This document shows, piece after piece, positions 55,285 through 64,000 of a stretch of 64,000 bases of DNA. The DNA comes from Macrolepiota albuminosa (Eukaryota; Basidiomycota; Agaricomycetes; Agaricales; Agaricaceae). Both the position numbers and the translations under genes were made by a program. Positions within the stretch are counted from its first letter, which is position 1. Each line of letters opens with the position of its first letter. The notes under the pieces were generated by a model. It saw only the letters and a program-made list of their open reading frames with translations. It did no database searches and was not told the DNA's origin. The stretch is taken from the NCBI GenBank assembly GCA_027475525.1, contig JAMWFC010000049.1:4324947-4388946 (forward strand), read 5' to 3'.

Positions 55285-56053
55285 AGACTACAGGTCAAGA
55301 GGGTAGGTTTCTATGAAATTCCTTGAAGATTGAGACAACCAAGGCAATGTATTTAGCTAAGGATTGAATCCTTTTCCTGCGCAACTCCATTCATATATAC
55401 ATATATACATAACACTCTTGACCAGCCTGACCATGACTACCACCTAAACTTTCAAAGCACATTCACTTAATAAGCTTTCATTGAGGTGCATGTTCCTAGC
55501 GTATGGACATATGCAGAGTTTATCGTCAAGGCCAAGCCCCACAAGGAAAAAACAGTCATGCTCACCGTATATTAGAAAATGGCACTGTGGTCCGTAAAAG
55601 AGCGTGTTTTATCTTTGTCAACCCTACATAAACTAAAGTTATTGTTATTCTGGAGAGAGATTGATTTGACCAAGGAAGTGCCTTATCCCGACGTGGAAAA
55701 AGAAATGATACAATAGCTTCCCTTCAATTCAACGGAGATAATGTCAGTGCCAGAAATTGCGCGGGCCCCATGAATAGTGATCCAGACTAATAATAAGTAA
55801 CTGAAAGCTGTGAGTTTTCATTCTGTCCATCGGAATCTGCAAATCTATTGAACCGCAGCATACACATTCATGCATGTTCTTCTATTCTGTGGTTTCCATG
55901 CCACAGATCAATCTTCTCCACAGGAGCGTGCTGATACCCTTAACTCTGACACACGGATAACATGGCCACTAACATCGTAAAAGCTACATATCTTACAACT
56001 AACTCACACATGATGTTTAGGAAAATACGAGATAACATGCTCCGTTAGATCCT
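55285..56053. other. Unassigned stretch
   Basis: A/T-richer DNA with no recognised gene, RNA or repeat. An ATATACATATATACATA run is near 55397. Confidence 0.3.
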
Positions 56054-56573
56054 TCAAGCATGCACAGTGTGCAAAACCGCGACCAGACCTGGGATTGTCC
56101 TCAGATCATGCAAATAGGCCGCCACAATTGCTGCGACTTGCATTTCCATCCATCCCACCTCCATCAACAGCGGCTTCACAGAATCTGCGTAGCACACAAG
56201 CGTCACCCTAAATGCCTGACCCAGTTCTCTCATCGATGGATCCCTATGCCAAGGGCCAATGGGCATGTAGTAAGGTTTGGATGTGATGTTGCGGTAGCAT
56301 CCTGCAGCGGTGAGCAGAGCCGGAAGCCTACCGGCGACAGGTCGTATCCCTTGGACGTTGAGTGCCTGGTTCAACACCTCAAAGGTGGAATAGACGGCCA
56401 TCCCTCTCAGAGAAGTGGAGCGGGAATTCCTCTGAAGTGATCTCGGTCAGGAGGGGGCAGGCATCAGGAATCCCGGAATTGATTGGGCCATCCATCATCT
56501 GGCATGGCACATCAACGGATTCTTCGTCGCTCTCGATGCCACGAACTTCAGACTCTGGTGGAGGAGATGACAT
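56054..56573 (-). pseudogene. LaeA/UMTA-like methyltransferase, internally deleted
   Basis: The N-terminal part (56573 to about 56405) reads MSSPPPESEVRGIESDEES and ITSEEFPLHFSERDGRLFH, the usual opening of fungal SAM-dependent methyltransferases of this type. It passes directly, in another frame, into the C-terminal part (56401-56054): VYSTFEVLNQALNVQGIRPV, AGRLPALLTAAGCYRN, PYYMPIGPWHRDPSMRELGQ, VCYADSVKPLLMEVGW and YLHDLRTIPGLVAVLHTVHA. The middle, some 150 residues with the SAM-binding GxGxG fold, is missing. Family members methylate unknown substrates, some in secondary metabolism. It cannot bind SAM in the normal way. Confidence 0.68.
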
Positions 56574-57224
56574 CTTGATGAAGAGATTTGTAAACTGTTT
56601 CCAATTGGCTGGTCAAAAATTGATCTGTGAAAAAAAATTATACAGAAAAGACTACCAGGTAGTAGTGAGGCTCGAATACTTAGCAGAGGTGTTTCGGAGG
56701 AGAGGGAACTAATGGCAGGCCAGTCCGCATACCTGAGCTGCTTTTAAAGAGCATGGTACATGCAGCATGGCATCACATAGCCATAGACTAGGAGTTGTGT
56801 ATTTGGTCTCAAGACATAGAGAAAATAAATATCACGTCAAGCCAAACGAGGTATTAGAAGAAGATTGATAGGGCTCCGTCTGTTTTCAAGTTGTTCAGGT
56901 TCGTGTTGTGATCCGACCCCATCAAGATTGCATCCTCGTATCTCCAATTCCTATGTAGGTCAGAATTTACGCAGGATCTCAATAGGATGACGGCATCCAT
57001 TTCATAGATCGCAAACTTTTTGTTTGGTGATCGTTGGCGAGAACAAGATAACAAACAAAACCCATACCTTCCTCGCCACGCGATGAAGAAGTGTCACGTC
57101 ACCTGAGGACACGAGTCATGGCACGTGTGTCGTGTTCTGTCACAGGTGCAAGCCATTTGTTGTTCTCATCTGTCATCAGGCCACAAGTGCCAGCCTGCAC
57201 TTATAAAGCTACTTTGACCTCAGG
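56574..57224. other. Unassigned stretch
   Basis: No gene was recognised between the methyltransferase relic and the next candidate ATG. CACGTCACCTGAGG near 57096 and TATAAAG near 57202 could belong to a promoter for the gene starting at 57225, but this is only positional. Confidence 0.3.
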
Positions 57225-57565
57225 ATGGACTTGGATGTATACTATCGCGAACAAGCCAAACGGATGAATCTACCTGATGAGGATGTTGACGATTACCTTG
57301 GGCAAATCGGTGTGCACAGAAGCAGTCAAAACAATATTCATGAACGGAAGATCGAGGAACATGATTATTCCCAAGCTCAAGGTGAAAGAGGAAGAGTTAT
57401 TGAGCATGTAAGTTCAATGTTCAGGAAGATGGGATGACAGCTCCCCGTCGAGGAAGACTATGGACAAATTGAGCCAGATACCTCATGGAAGGGCTGGGAA
57501 ATCAGACATGAGGTATGGTGCATGGACTACGCTTTTATAATCAAACTCAGAGGATATGGAAACAG
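57225..57565 (+). CDS. Small unknown protein, 5' exons (gene split by copia in intron)
   Basis: ATG 57225 opens MDLDVYYREQAKRMNLPDED and VDDYLGQIGVHRSSQ. A 33-bp GTAAGT...CAG interval (57405-57437) may be spliced out, bringing in LPVEEDYGQIEPDTSWKGWE plus IRHE. Without splicing, a TGA ends the frame at 57437. A GTATGG donor near 57512 starts the intron that holds the 57-kb copia element. After the element, a CAG near 62628 leads into the last exon. A TATAAAG lies about 20 bp upstream of the ATG. No domain was recognised; the predicted protein of about 165 residues is acidic and hydrophilic. Confidence 0.45.
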
Positions 57566-57570
57566 TATTT

Positions 57571-57897
57571 TGTCGAGGGTAATGCCTTGTGACTACGGAT
57601 ACACCCTGAAACATCTGCATCATACATTAAGTCATAACCCGGATGTTTTCTTTATTTCTACGTATATGTTTTAAACTTCATATTGATTACTTATCTATGA
57701 CGTCCTCCTGTCTCATAACTAAGATTGTATATTACGTTGAGATGCACCTGGAGATGGATTATCTTACGATTTCCACTCTCCAGGTGAGTCTTCCTTTTAC
57801 TTCATTACTTACTTATTATCTTACGATTTCCACTCTCCAGACATTTATTATATTATATTCGTACTCGAATAAAGCTAGTTGCCTATATGCTGCGTCA
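57571..57897 (+). repeat. 5' LTR of 57-kb copia with LTR intron
   Basis: 327 bp. CACCTGGAG...CTCCAGGTG forms a hairpin ending over the GTGAGT donor. TTATCTTACGATTTCCACTC plus TCCAG occurs twice, at 57759-57783 and 57816-57840. AATAAA lies at 57869, downstream of the intron. Confidence 0.93.
57784..57840 (+). other. Candidate LTR intron (GTGAGT...CAG, 57 bp)
   Basis: A canonical donor, TACTTAT branch-like words and a pyrimidine-rich CTCTCCAG acceptor. The last 25 nt repeat the 25 nt before the donor, so spliced and already-present junctions are the same. It is kept in the 3' LTR at 62506-62562. Confidence 0.55.
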
Positions 57898-60800
57898 GGT
57901 TATGGGCCCCGCCATCGCATCTGATAATACTTTGGAAACGTTACAGTTCGCGAAGTTTAACGGTACCAACTATCATGTTTGGTCCGACAATATGAAGAAT
58001 GCGTTACTGGCCAAATCGTTATGGGGCGTTACCTCAGGACGAGAAACCTGCCCACCTAAACCTCCTAGTGAATACTCCAAATTGTCGACTGTTGATTGTC
58101 CTGAAGGGGATCAGTCACCCCAGACCGTCCCTAAAGATGATCAGGATGAATTGTTGACCTCTGCCTGTCCTAAAGGAGAAAAGTTACCTCAGACTGTTCC
58201 TAAAGAAGGCCAGGAGTCAATGAATGTTATATATTTGAAGGATTATTCAGCATGGGAACATGCCCATGAGAGGTATGAGCGTTGGCTAAATAAGGACAAT
58301 GCTGCGAGAGGGTTAATTCGAAGTGCCATCGAATACACTCAACGCGAATCAATCATCGCCCTGGACACCTCAAAGAAAATCTGGGATCACCTTCATCAAC
58401 ATTACGTTGATCAACAGAGTGGGATCAACGTACACTATTATCATCAGCAGCTTTACGGAAAGCGGTGGGATGGAAGTTCTCCTTTAACGGACCATCTCGG
58501 CTTTTATATGAACATACATCGTCGATTTCTTGATGCTGGTCACCGCATTGATGACAACACCATAATCAATGCCATTTTGTTATCACTACCTCGTTCCCCT
58601 ACCTGGGAAGTCGTCAAACAGAATTTGCTGTTCCGGGGTGCCTCCTTAACGCTCGAAACTGTTACAACCGAATTATTAATAGTTTTCGATCGCATTACCT
58701 TGGAGGATGCCGTGACTAGCAAGACATTGGCTTTTACTGCGAGAACCAAGCCTGAATCGAGTGGGAGTCGCCAGATTTCTAAAACAACAAAAAGAAAGTC
58801 AAAACCTAAACGCGAGCCAAAACCCGAAGATATTTGTCATAATTGTGGTGAGAAGGGACACTGGAGTCCGAAGTGCCCCAAGCCCAAGAAAGTAAAGAAT
58901 GCGGATCAAGCTCGACTTACAGTTTCCACTCGAAATTCCGAATCTCGCGAAATAGGCCAAGTCATGATGGCGTCCTCGAAGGATATGCCCACTGGGTTAC
59001 TTCTCGATAGTGCCGCTTCAAGTCATATGGTAGCTGATCAAACTTATTTTATTGACTACCGTAGGACAAACAATCAGCACGTATCCATTGGAGGACAAAA
59101 TCAATTACTTGTCGAAGGAACAGGTGCGATTACGTTCCACACTCACTTGACTTCTGGTACAAGTGACGTCATCTTGCACAATGTTCTCCACATTCCTAAT
59201 CTAGGGGCTAACCTCATTAGTTTGGGTTCCTTACAACGTGAAGGGGTTAGATTCGACGACTTCCCTTACGGAATTTTGTTGTCCTGGCAAGGTCGAGAAT
59301 TCCTTCATGCAAATCTCATAGGCACTCGCGGCACGCTTTACCGGATCGAAACTATGACTATCGGAATAGTCAATAATCAAGTGGCTTATGTTGCCAGTGA
59401 ATCAACCATGCGCTTATGGCACCGTCGATTAGGGCATATCAGCCCTCGTACTATAAAAGCCATGGTCGATCACAATTTAGTCACTGGCATCAAAATAAAG
59501 TTACCTCAAGAGTTCGATCGGTTATGCAGCAGATGTGCTGAAGGTAAGGCAACAAGACCGCCCTTGCCTGACGCTAGTCAGACGAAATACGAGAAAAATG
59601 AATTACTTGTAATGGATCTTACCGGACCCATGAGTGTAGCCACCTTGGATGGAAATTGCTATGCAATGGTAGTTGTTGAAGCCAGCAAACGCTTTCCAAC
59701 TGGGAGACTCCTCAAGACTAAAGAGGAAGTAGGAGACAATGTGCGCAAAGTCACGGCCATGTATGAGCGCGATGGTGGTCAGTTTGTTAAGATTATCCAA
59801 ACTGACAATGGCAGTGAATTCGTTAATTCTACGATGCGAAAGTTCTGTGCACTTAACGGAATAAAACATCAAACTACGAATCCCTACCGGCCACAGCAAA
59901 ACGGAATTGCAGAACACGCTATAGCCGTAGTAATGGAAATGGTAAGGAGTATGCTTCACAGAGCAAAAATGGACTTGCGGTATTGGGGAGAGGCATTTCT
60001 TTATGCCATCTATATACGGTTGATCACGCCCACGTCAGCACTTCAAGGGAAGATTCCACTGACAGAGTGGAATGGGCACGTACCTGACATATCACATCTC
60101 CGAATCTTTGGATCATTGGGTTGGGCTCATGTTCCGAAGGAAGTTCGACAAGGCAAGCTTGAATCTCGTGCCGTGAGGGTTTGAATGCTTGGATGGTGGT
60201 CGGATGAGACCAAAGGATATAAACTAGAAGACCTAGAAAACGGCAAGTTAATATCCTCAAGAGATGTCGAGTTTTACGAAGACAATACTCCAAGTGAACT
60301 CGCACGTTTTGACCCTGGCTTAACTCAATCGTCTCCTGAAGAAATCAACGAGATGATCGATACAGCGGTCTATCCTGAATCGGATGTGCCGAAAAAGGTC
60401 GACATTCCTTCTACGAGCTCTGAGTCTGAGGTCGAGACTCAATTACAGGAACTTCCGCTTACTGACAACGAGATAAGAGAGGAAACGCCAATTGAAGAGT
60501 TACGATACCCTTCAACGCCACCTTCCCTCTCACCTCCACCCGTCGTGAATCCAATTGAAGTACCACCTGCGCCTCAAAAGTCGTCGAGATGGCAGGATCT
60601 GCCTCGCCGTGAGCCTTCAACATGTACTAAATGTATTCCGATCAGGTATCAGCAAGATCGTTATGACGAGGAGAATTCAGGTCATGTAGCTTTCGTTGCC
60701 ATTTCTGGCCCTCGTGTTGAAGACGCTTTGACCTCTCCACAGGCCGATGGCTGGCAGAAAGCTATAAAATCTGAATACAATCAGCTTTGCAACAAGCGTG

Positions 60801-62314
60801 TTTTTGAGGAAATCGACGAATTACCTCCTGGCAAGAGAGCCGTGGGAAGCAAAATTGTACTAAAGGAGAAGCTTGACGAATGCGGCAATCACGCGAAATA
60901 CAAAGCCAGAATCGTGGCCCAAGGTTTCTCACAAGTCCCCGGCATCGATTATAACGACACGTTTTCTTTGGTTGCCAAGTTCACAACTTTCCGAGTGTTT
61001 TTAACCTTAGCCACCACCCTTGACTTCGAGATACATCAAATTGATGTGGTGGGCGCATATTTGGAGGGAAATCTCGATGAGGAGATTTACATGCGTGCAC
61101 CAAAAGAAATCGGTAAGGCTAAATACTGGAAGTTACTCAAGGCCATTTATGGCCTTAAACAAGCAGGTCGCAAGTGGAAAGAGAGATTACATGATGTTCT
61201 CATGACCTTAGGGTTTGAACCCTCTCATGCCGACGACTGCTTCTATATACTCCGTTCTAGAGGTCAAATTTTGCTCATTGTTGTCGTATACATCGACGAC
61301 ATGGCAATAGCGGGTAACGATATCAGGAGGATCACTTCGTTCAAACGGGACATGAACAAGAACTTTGATATCACCGACCTTGGTGAGGTTCATTACATCC
61401 TCGGCCTTCAAATTAAATGGGATCGACCCAATCGAATTATTTATTTGAATCAATCAATCTACATCGACTCTGTTTTAGAACGCTTTGGAATGACTTCTTG
61501 CCATCCCGTTTCAACCCCTCTGCAGACAAATCACGATCTTTCTCAACTTCAATGCCCGCACACACAAGAAGAACGTGATAATTACGCTTGATATTCGAAC
61601 AGGCTAAACTATCTATCCCTAGTCGGCTCATTGCTATATGCGACCCAAACACGACCTGATATTCAATTCTCGGTCAGTTTATTAGCTCAATTCTCTAATA
61701 ACCCAGGTATACCTCACCTTATGGGTTGTAAACGCGTTTTGCGGTACCTGAAAGGGACAAAGACGTTCTGCTTCAAATTGGGCGGCCTTGGGCATGAGCA
61801 AATTCGGCTAGTAGGGTGGAGCGACGCCAATTGGGCTCAAGATCAATATGATCGACGCTCTGTTAGCGGATGGTGTTACAATATCGACGGAAGCCTAGTT
61901 TCCTGGTCATCCAGGAAACAATTGGTGACAGCGACGTTGACAGTGGAGGCAGAGTATATTGCCTCTGCCAATGCGACCCGAGAAGCCATTTGGCTTCGAA
62001 ATCTATTGAAAGATCTCGGTTTCAAACAAGTACAAGCGACCATTATTCACACTGATAATACTGGAAGTATCGTGTTGTCCAAGAACCCTGTCGGTCATTC
62101 TCGTGCCAAGCACATCGACATACGCTTCCATTTCATTCGAGAGCATATTGCTCGGGGAAATATTCGCTTAGAATATGTCCCTACCCAGAAAATGATTGCC
62201 GATACGTTGACAAAGGCGTTGCCTCGCGAAACCTTCGAAAAACATCGTGAATCTTTAGGGATCATTTCTCCTCCGTCACAGTCAAGTGGGAGTGTCGAGG
62301 GTAATGCCTTGTGA
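57887..62314 (+). pseudogene. Copia gag-pol polyprotein with two TGA codons
   Basis: The frame starts near the LTR end. Gag (FAKFNGTNYHVWSDNMKNAL) has a zinc knuckle CHNCGEKGHWSPKC (about 58838). Protease is LLLDSAASSHM, integrase HRRLGHISPRT, CSRCAEGK, VMDLTGP, IQTDNGSEF and GIAEHAI, with the D, D and E residues present. RT has GSKIVLKEKLDECGN, ARIVAQGFSQ and YIDDMAIAG. RNase H has TVEAEYIASA, HTDNTGSI and ADTLTKALPR. TGA codons at 60182 (RAVRV*MLGWW) and 61589 (NYA*YSNRL) are the only breaks; both fit CGA in related proteins. Otherwise the copy looks complete. Confidence 0.93.
57898..57909 (+). promoter_or_regulatory. Primer-binding site, half-tRNA(iMet) type
   Basis: GGTTATGGGCCC directly follows the LTR, identical to the site of the 11-kb copia element although the LTRs are unrelated. 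Confidence 0.75.
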
Positions 62315-62619
62315 CTACGGATACACCCTGAAACATCTGCGTCATACATTAAGTCATAACCCGTATGTTTTCTTTATTTCTACGTATATGTCTTAAACTT
62401 CATATTGATTACTTATCTATGACGTCCTCCTGTCTCATAACTAAGATTGTATATTACGTTGAGACGCACCTGGAGATGGATTATCTTACGATTTCCACTC
62501 TCCAGGTGAGTCTTCCTTTTACTTCATTACTTACTTATTATCTTACGATTTCCACTCTCCAGACATTTATTATATTATATTCGTACTCGAATAAAGCTAT
62601 TTGCCTATATGCTGCGTCA
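62293..62619 (+). repeat. 3' LTR of 57-kb copia
   Basis: 327 bp, five differences from the 5' LTR, two of them at CpG positions. The hairpin and 57-bp intron are kept. Confidence 0.94.
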
Positions 62620-62624
62620 TATTT

Positions 62625-62871
62625 CCAGTTCGAAAAACCTGGTCCAATTGAGCGAGGCTCTTTTCATCTCAATGCAACTAAGTCATTGATGAATCACAGG
62701 CCTTTCAAAGTTCAAGAAAGTAGCCTGAATGATGAGTCGCAGGAAATTCCACTTCAAATGCGTAAATGCAAAGCGCTTCCAGCTCAAGCAGAACAATGCA
62801 CAAGAGCATGCGGTCAATGTCACCTGCAAGCGAAGCTTTACGATATCACGACGTCAACGCCACTCCATTGA
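62625..62871 (+). CDS. Small unknown protein, last exon
   Basis: After the copia target copy, CCAG ends the host intron and the exon reads FEKPGPIERGSFHLNATKSL, MNHRPFKVQESSLNDES, RKCKALPAQAEQCTRACGQC and ends TSTPLH at a TGA (62869-62871). Continuity with 57225-57511 rests on intron boundaries and matching frame. No family was recognised. Confidence 0.4.
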
Positions 62872-62875
62872 ATTC

Positions 62876-64000
62876 CGGGAATTTTGATTCGAGCAACAAT
62901 ACAAGTAAATCGGGAGCCCTGTTAGCCAGAGGACATTCAACTAGGTATATGGAATATTCTTATTCCGGCTAATTCTCATACAACATCTCTTTTATTGAGC
63001 CTTGAGGAGGGAATGACTGTTTCGCAAGACAATCTTGAGGTGTTGGCAGAATACAATACTCGTCAAGAGAAAAACACAGATCATAATGAACCTTTGTTGT
63101 CAAGTAATCCTCAAAAATCAGCTGCCCTGTAAAGAGTCCAGGTACAGGAATTCTAATTTACGATCCCTATACTTCTATTGTTCGTGTTTACGTTGGTAAG
63201 CAGTGGTTGTGTGGTACCCAACGTCAGTATACATGGGGTTGGTTACGCACTTGTTCTCCCGCCGCGTTATGTTCGGATCCTGCTGGGTGTCTCGATGCGC
63301 GTGAATGAAAACTTTCTCTGTATTATATTATAACGACGTGCTGTACAGTGGTATTGCGTGCCAACAACGGGCGTGATAAGTAGCGGGCTCTGCGGTCTGT
63401 GACCGCCCTACAACTTTTATTTGTCTAATATACCTGTTGAATACAGTTACTATGGTTCAGGTCACTTAGTCACCACCAAAGTGTGACAGCGGCAAAATCG
63501 ACAATCGTACTTGCTCTGTGCGACACAATTCCAATTACGTTTCTGCCAGACACAATTACCCCTAAGATTGTTGCCGTACCACATACGCTCATGATCATCC
63601 GGTCAGTCATGAGCCCCTTATTCCAAGGACTACTGATATAATCACTCCTACATAAATAGGGAACTTCACATCTGGTCCATCCTACCGTGACACATGCCTT
63701 TTTCAGGTAGTCGTGAAGGAATAACGTGGTGGACGCTGATACTCCTGGTTGCAACGCCGGTCTGCACTTCTTTGGAGTTCCCCTTCCAGGCACATTTCCG
63801 CCACATTAATTTGTTCATGCAAGGAAAGGGTGGAAGAGTCTAGTGGAGATTCCGTGTGCGAGGAATTGTGTAGGTTTACGCTTGTTCTGCTGTACTGGTC
63901 ACTCTTAGGCAATGTCTGAACAGACGACCGGCCTATGTTATGGGTGAATTAAGTGTTCAGCTGGAAATCAGGCTGACACCCACCTTTGTCATTTTTAGAT
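62876..64000. other. Unassigned end of window
   Basis: Short open stretches occur on both strands (for example 63470-63912, minus), but no family, RNA gene or repeat end was recognised. Confidence 0.3.

Larger units (their letters stand above)
57571..62619 (+). mobile_element. Ty1/copia LTR retrotransposon (57-kb copy)
   Basis: The 327-bp LTRs at 57571-57897 and 62293-62619 differ at five positions. The target duplication is TATTT (57566-57570, 62620-62624). A half-tRNA primer site adjoins the left LTR and a purine tract (AAGTGGGAG) the right one. Gag-pol is in one frame apart from two TGA codons. The target lies within an intron of a small unknown gene, and the host acceptor CAG follows the right target copy. 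Confidence 0.95.

Noticed and set aside
13178..61591. TGA codons as recoded sense codons or programmed readthrough in gag-pol
   Set aside because: The LINE ORF has no in-frame TGA over 1,680 codons, NDC80 uses TGA as its stop, and the elements have up to seven TGA codons at unrelated positions. Decay fits better.
63290..63450. A possible further LTR end near TGTACAGTGG...
   Set aside because: No second copy, no target duplication and no hairpin-intron layout were found.
1..64000. tRNA or rRNA genes
   Set aside because: No sequence with paired A and B boxes plus a foldable cloverleaf was recognised. The only tRNA-like words are the primer-binding sites.

Overview
The window looks like a transposon-dense piece of a basidiomycete (Agaricomycete-type) nuclear genome. 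Host genes carry many 45-60 bp GT-AG introns, no bacterial signals are present, and the recognisable genes (MER3/HFM1 helicase, NDC80, a nonreducing polyketide synthase, acid sphingomyelinase, a GH92 mannosidase, calpain, a LaeA/UMTA-like methyltransferase) are fungal in style. Gene names rest on motif recognition by eye; no database search was run.

Layout. 0.1-2.4 kb: relic of a nonreducing polyketide synthase (minus strand). 2.9-29.5 kb: one MER3/HFM1-like meiotic helicase gene (plus), split into five blocks by a full-length LINE (5.2-10.6 kb, minus), a Ty1/copia element (11.4-16.5 kb, plus), a Ty3/gypsy element (17.1-26.1 kb, minus, inside an intron) and a 5'-truncated LINE (27.5-28.4 kb, plus). 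29.8-37.0 kb: acid-sphingomyelinase relic (plus) split by a second copia element (30.9-36.5 kb, minus). 37-43.6 kb: purine-rich DNA, a secreted glycoside-hydrolase-like relic, a hypothetical gene hit by two solo LTRs, and a C-terminal 2-isopropylmalate synthase fragment. 44.0-46.3 kb: NDC80, the one host gene that appears intact. 46.3-49.0 kb: GH92 mannosidase and calpain relics (minus). 49.0-55.2 kb: a DIRS/Ngaro-like tyrosine-recombinase retrotransposon (minus) with a solo LTR inserted in it. 56.1-56.6 kb: internally deleted methyltransferase. 57.2-62.9 kb: a small unknown gene with a third copia element in its intron. 63-64 kb: nothing recognised.

The most interesting signal is in the LTRs. 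Six unrelated LTR families each contain a candidate 47-57 bp intron whose 5' splice site lies in the 3' arm of a hairpin. In four families the LTR also carries a second copy of the flanking exon sequence with the intron removed (exactly GT-AG in three; in the fourth the acceptor reads AA). In the other two, the last 25-28 nt before the donor are repeated as the last 25-28 nt of the intron. The 31-kb copia element has this extra copy in one LTR and not the other.

A second theme is decay. Of 17 in-frame stops in the LTR-element polyproteins, 15 are TGA, mostly where CGA (Arg) fits the context, as expected from C-to-T change at CpG. Several host relics keep both ends but have lost the middle.
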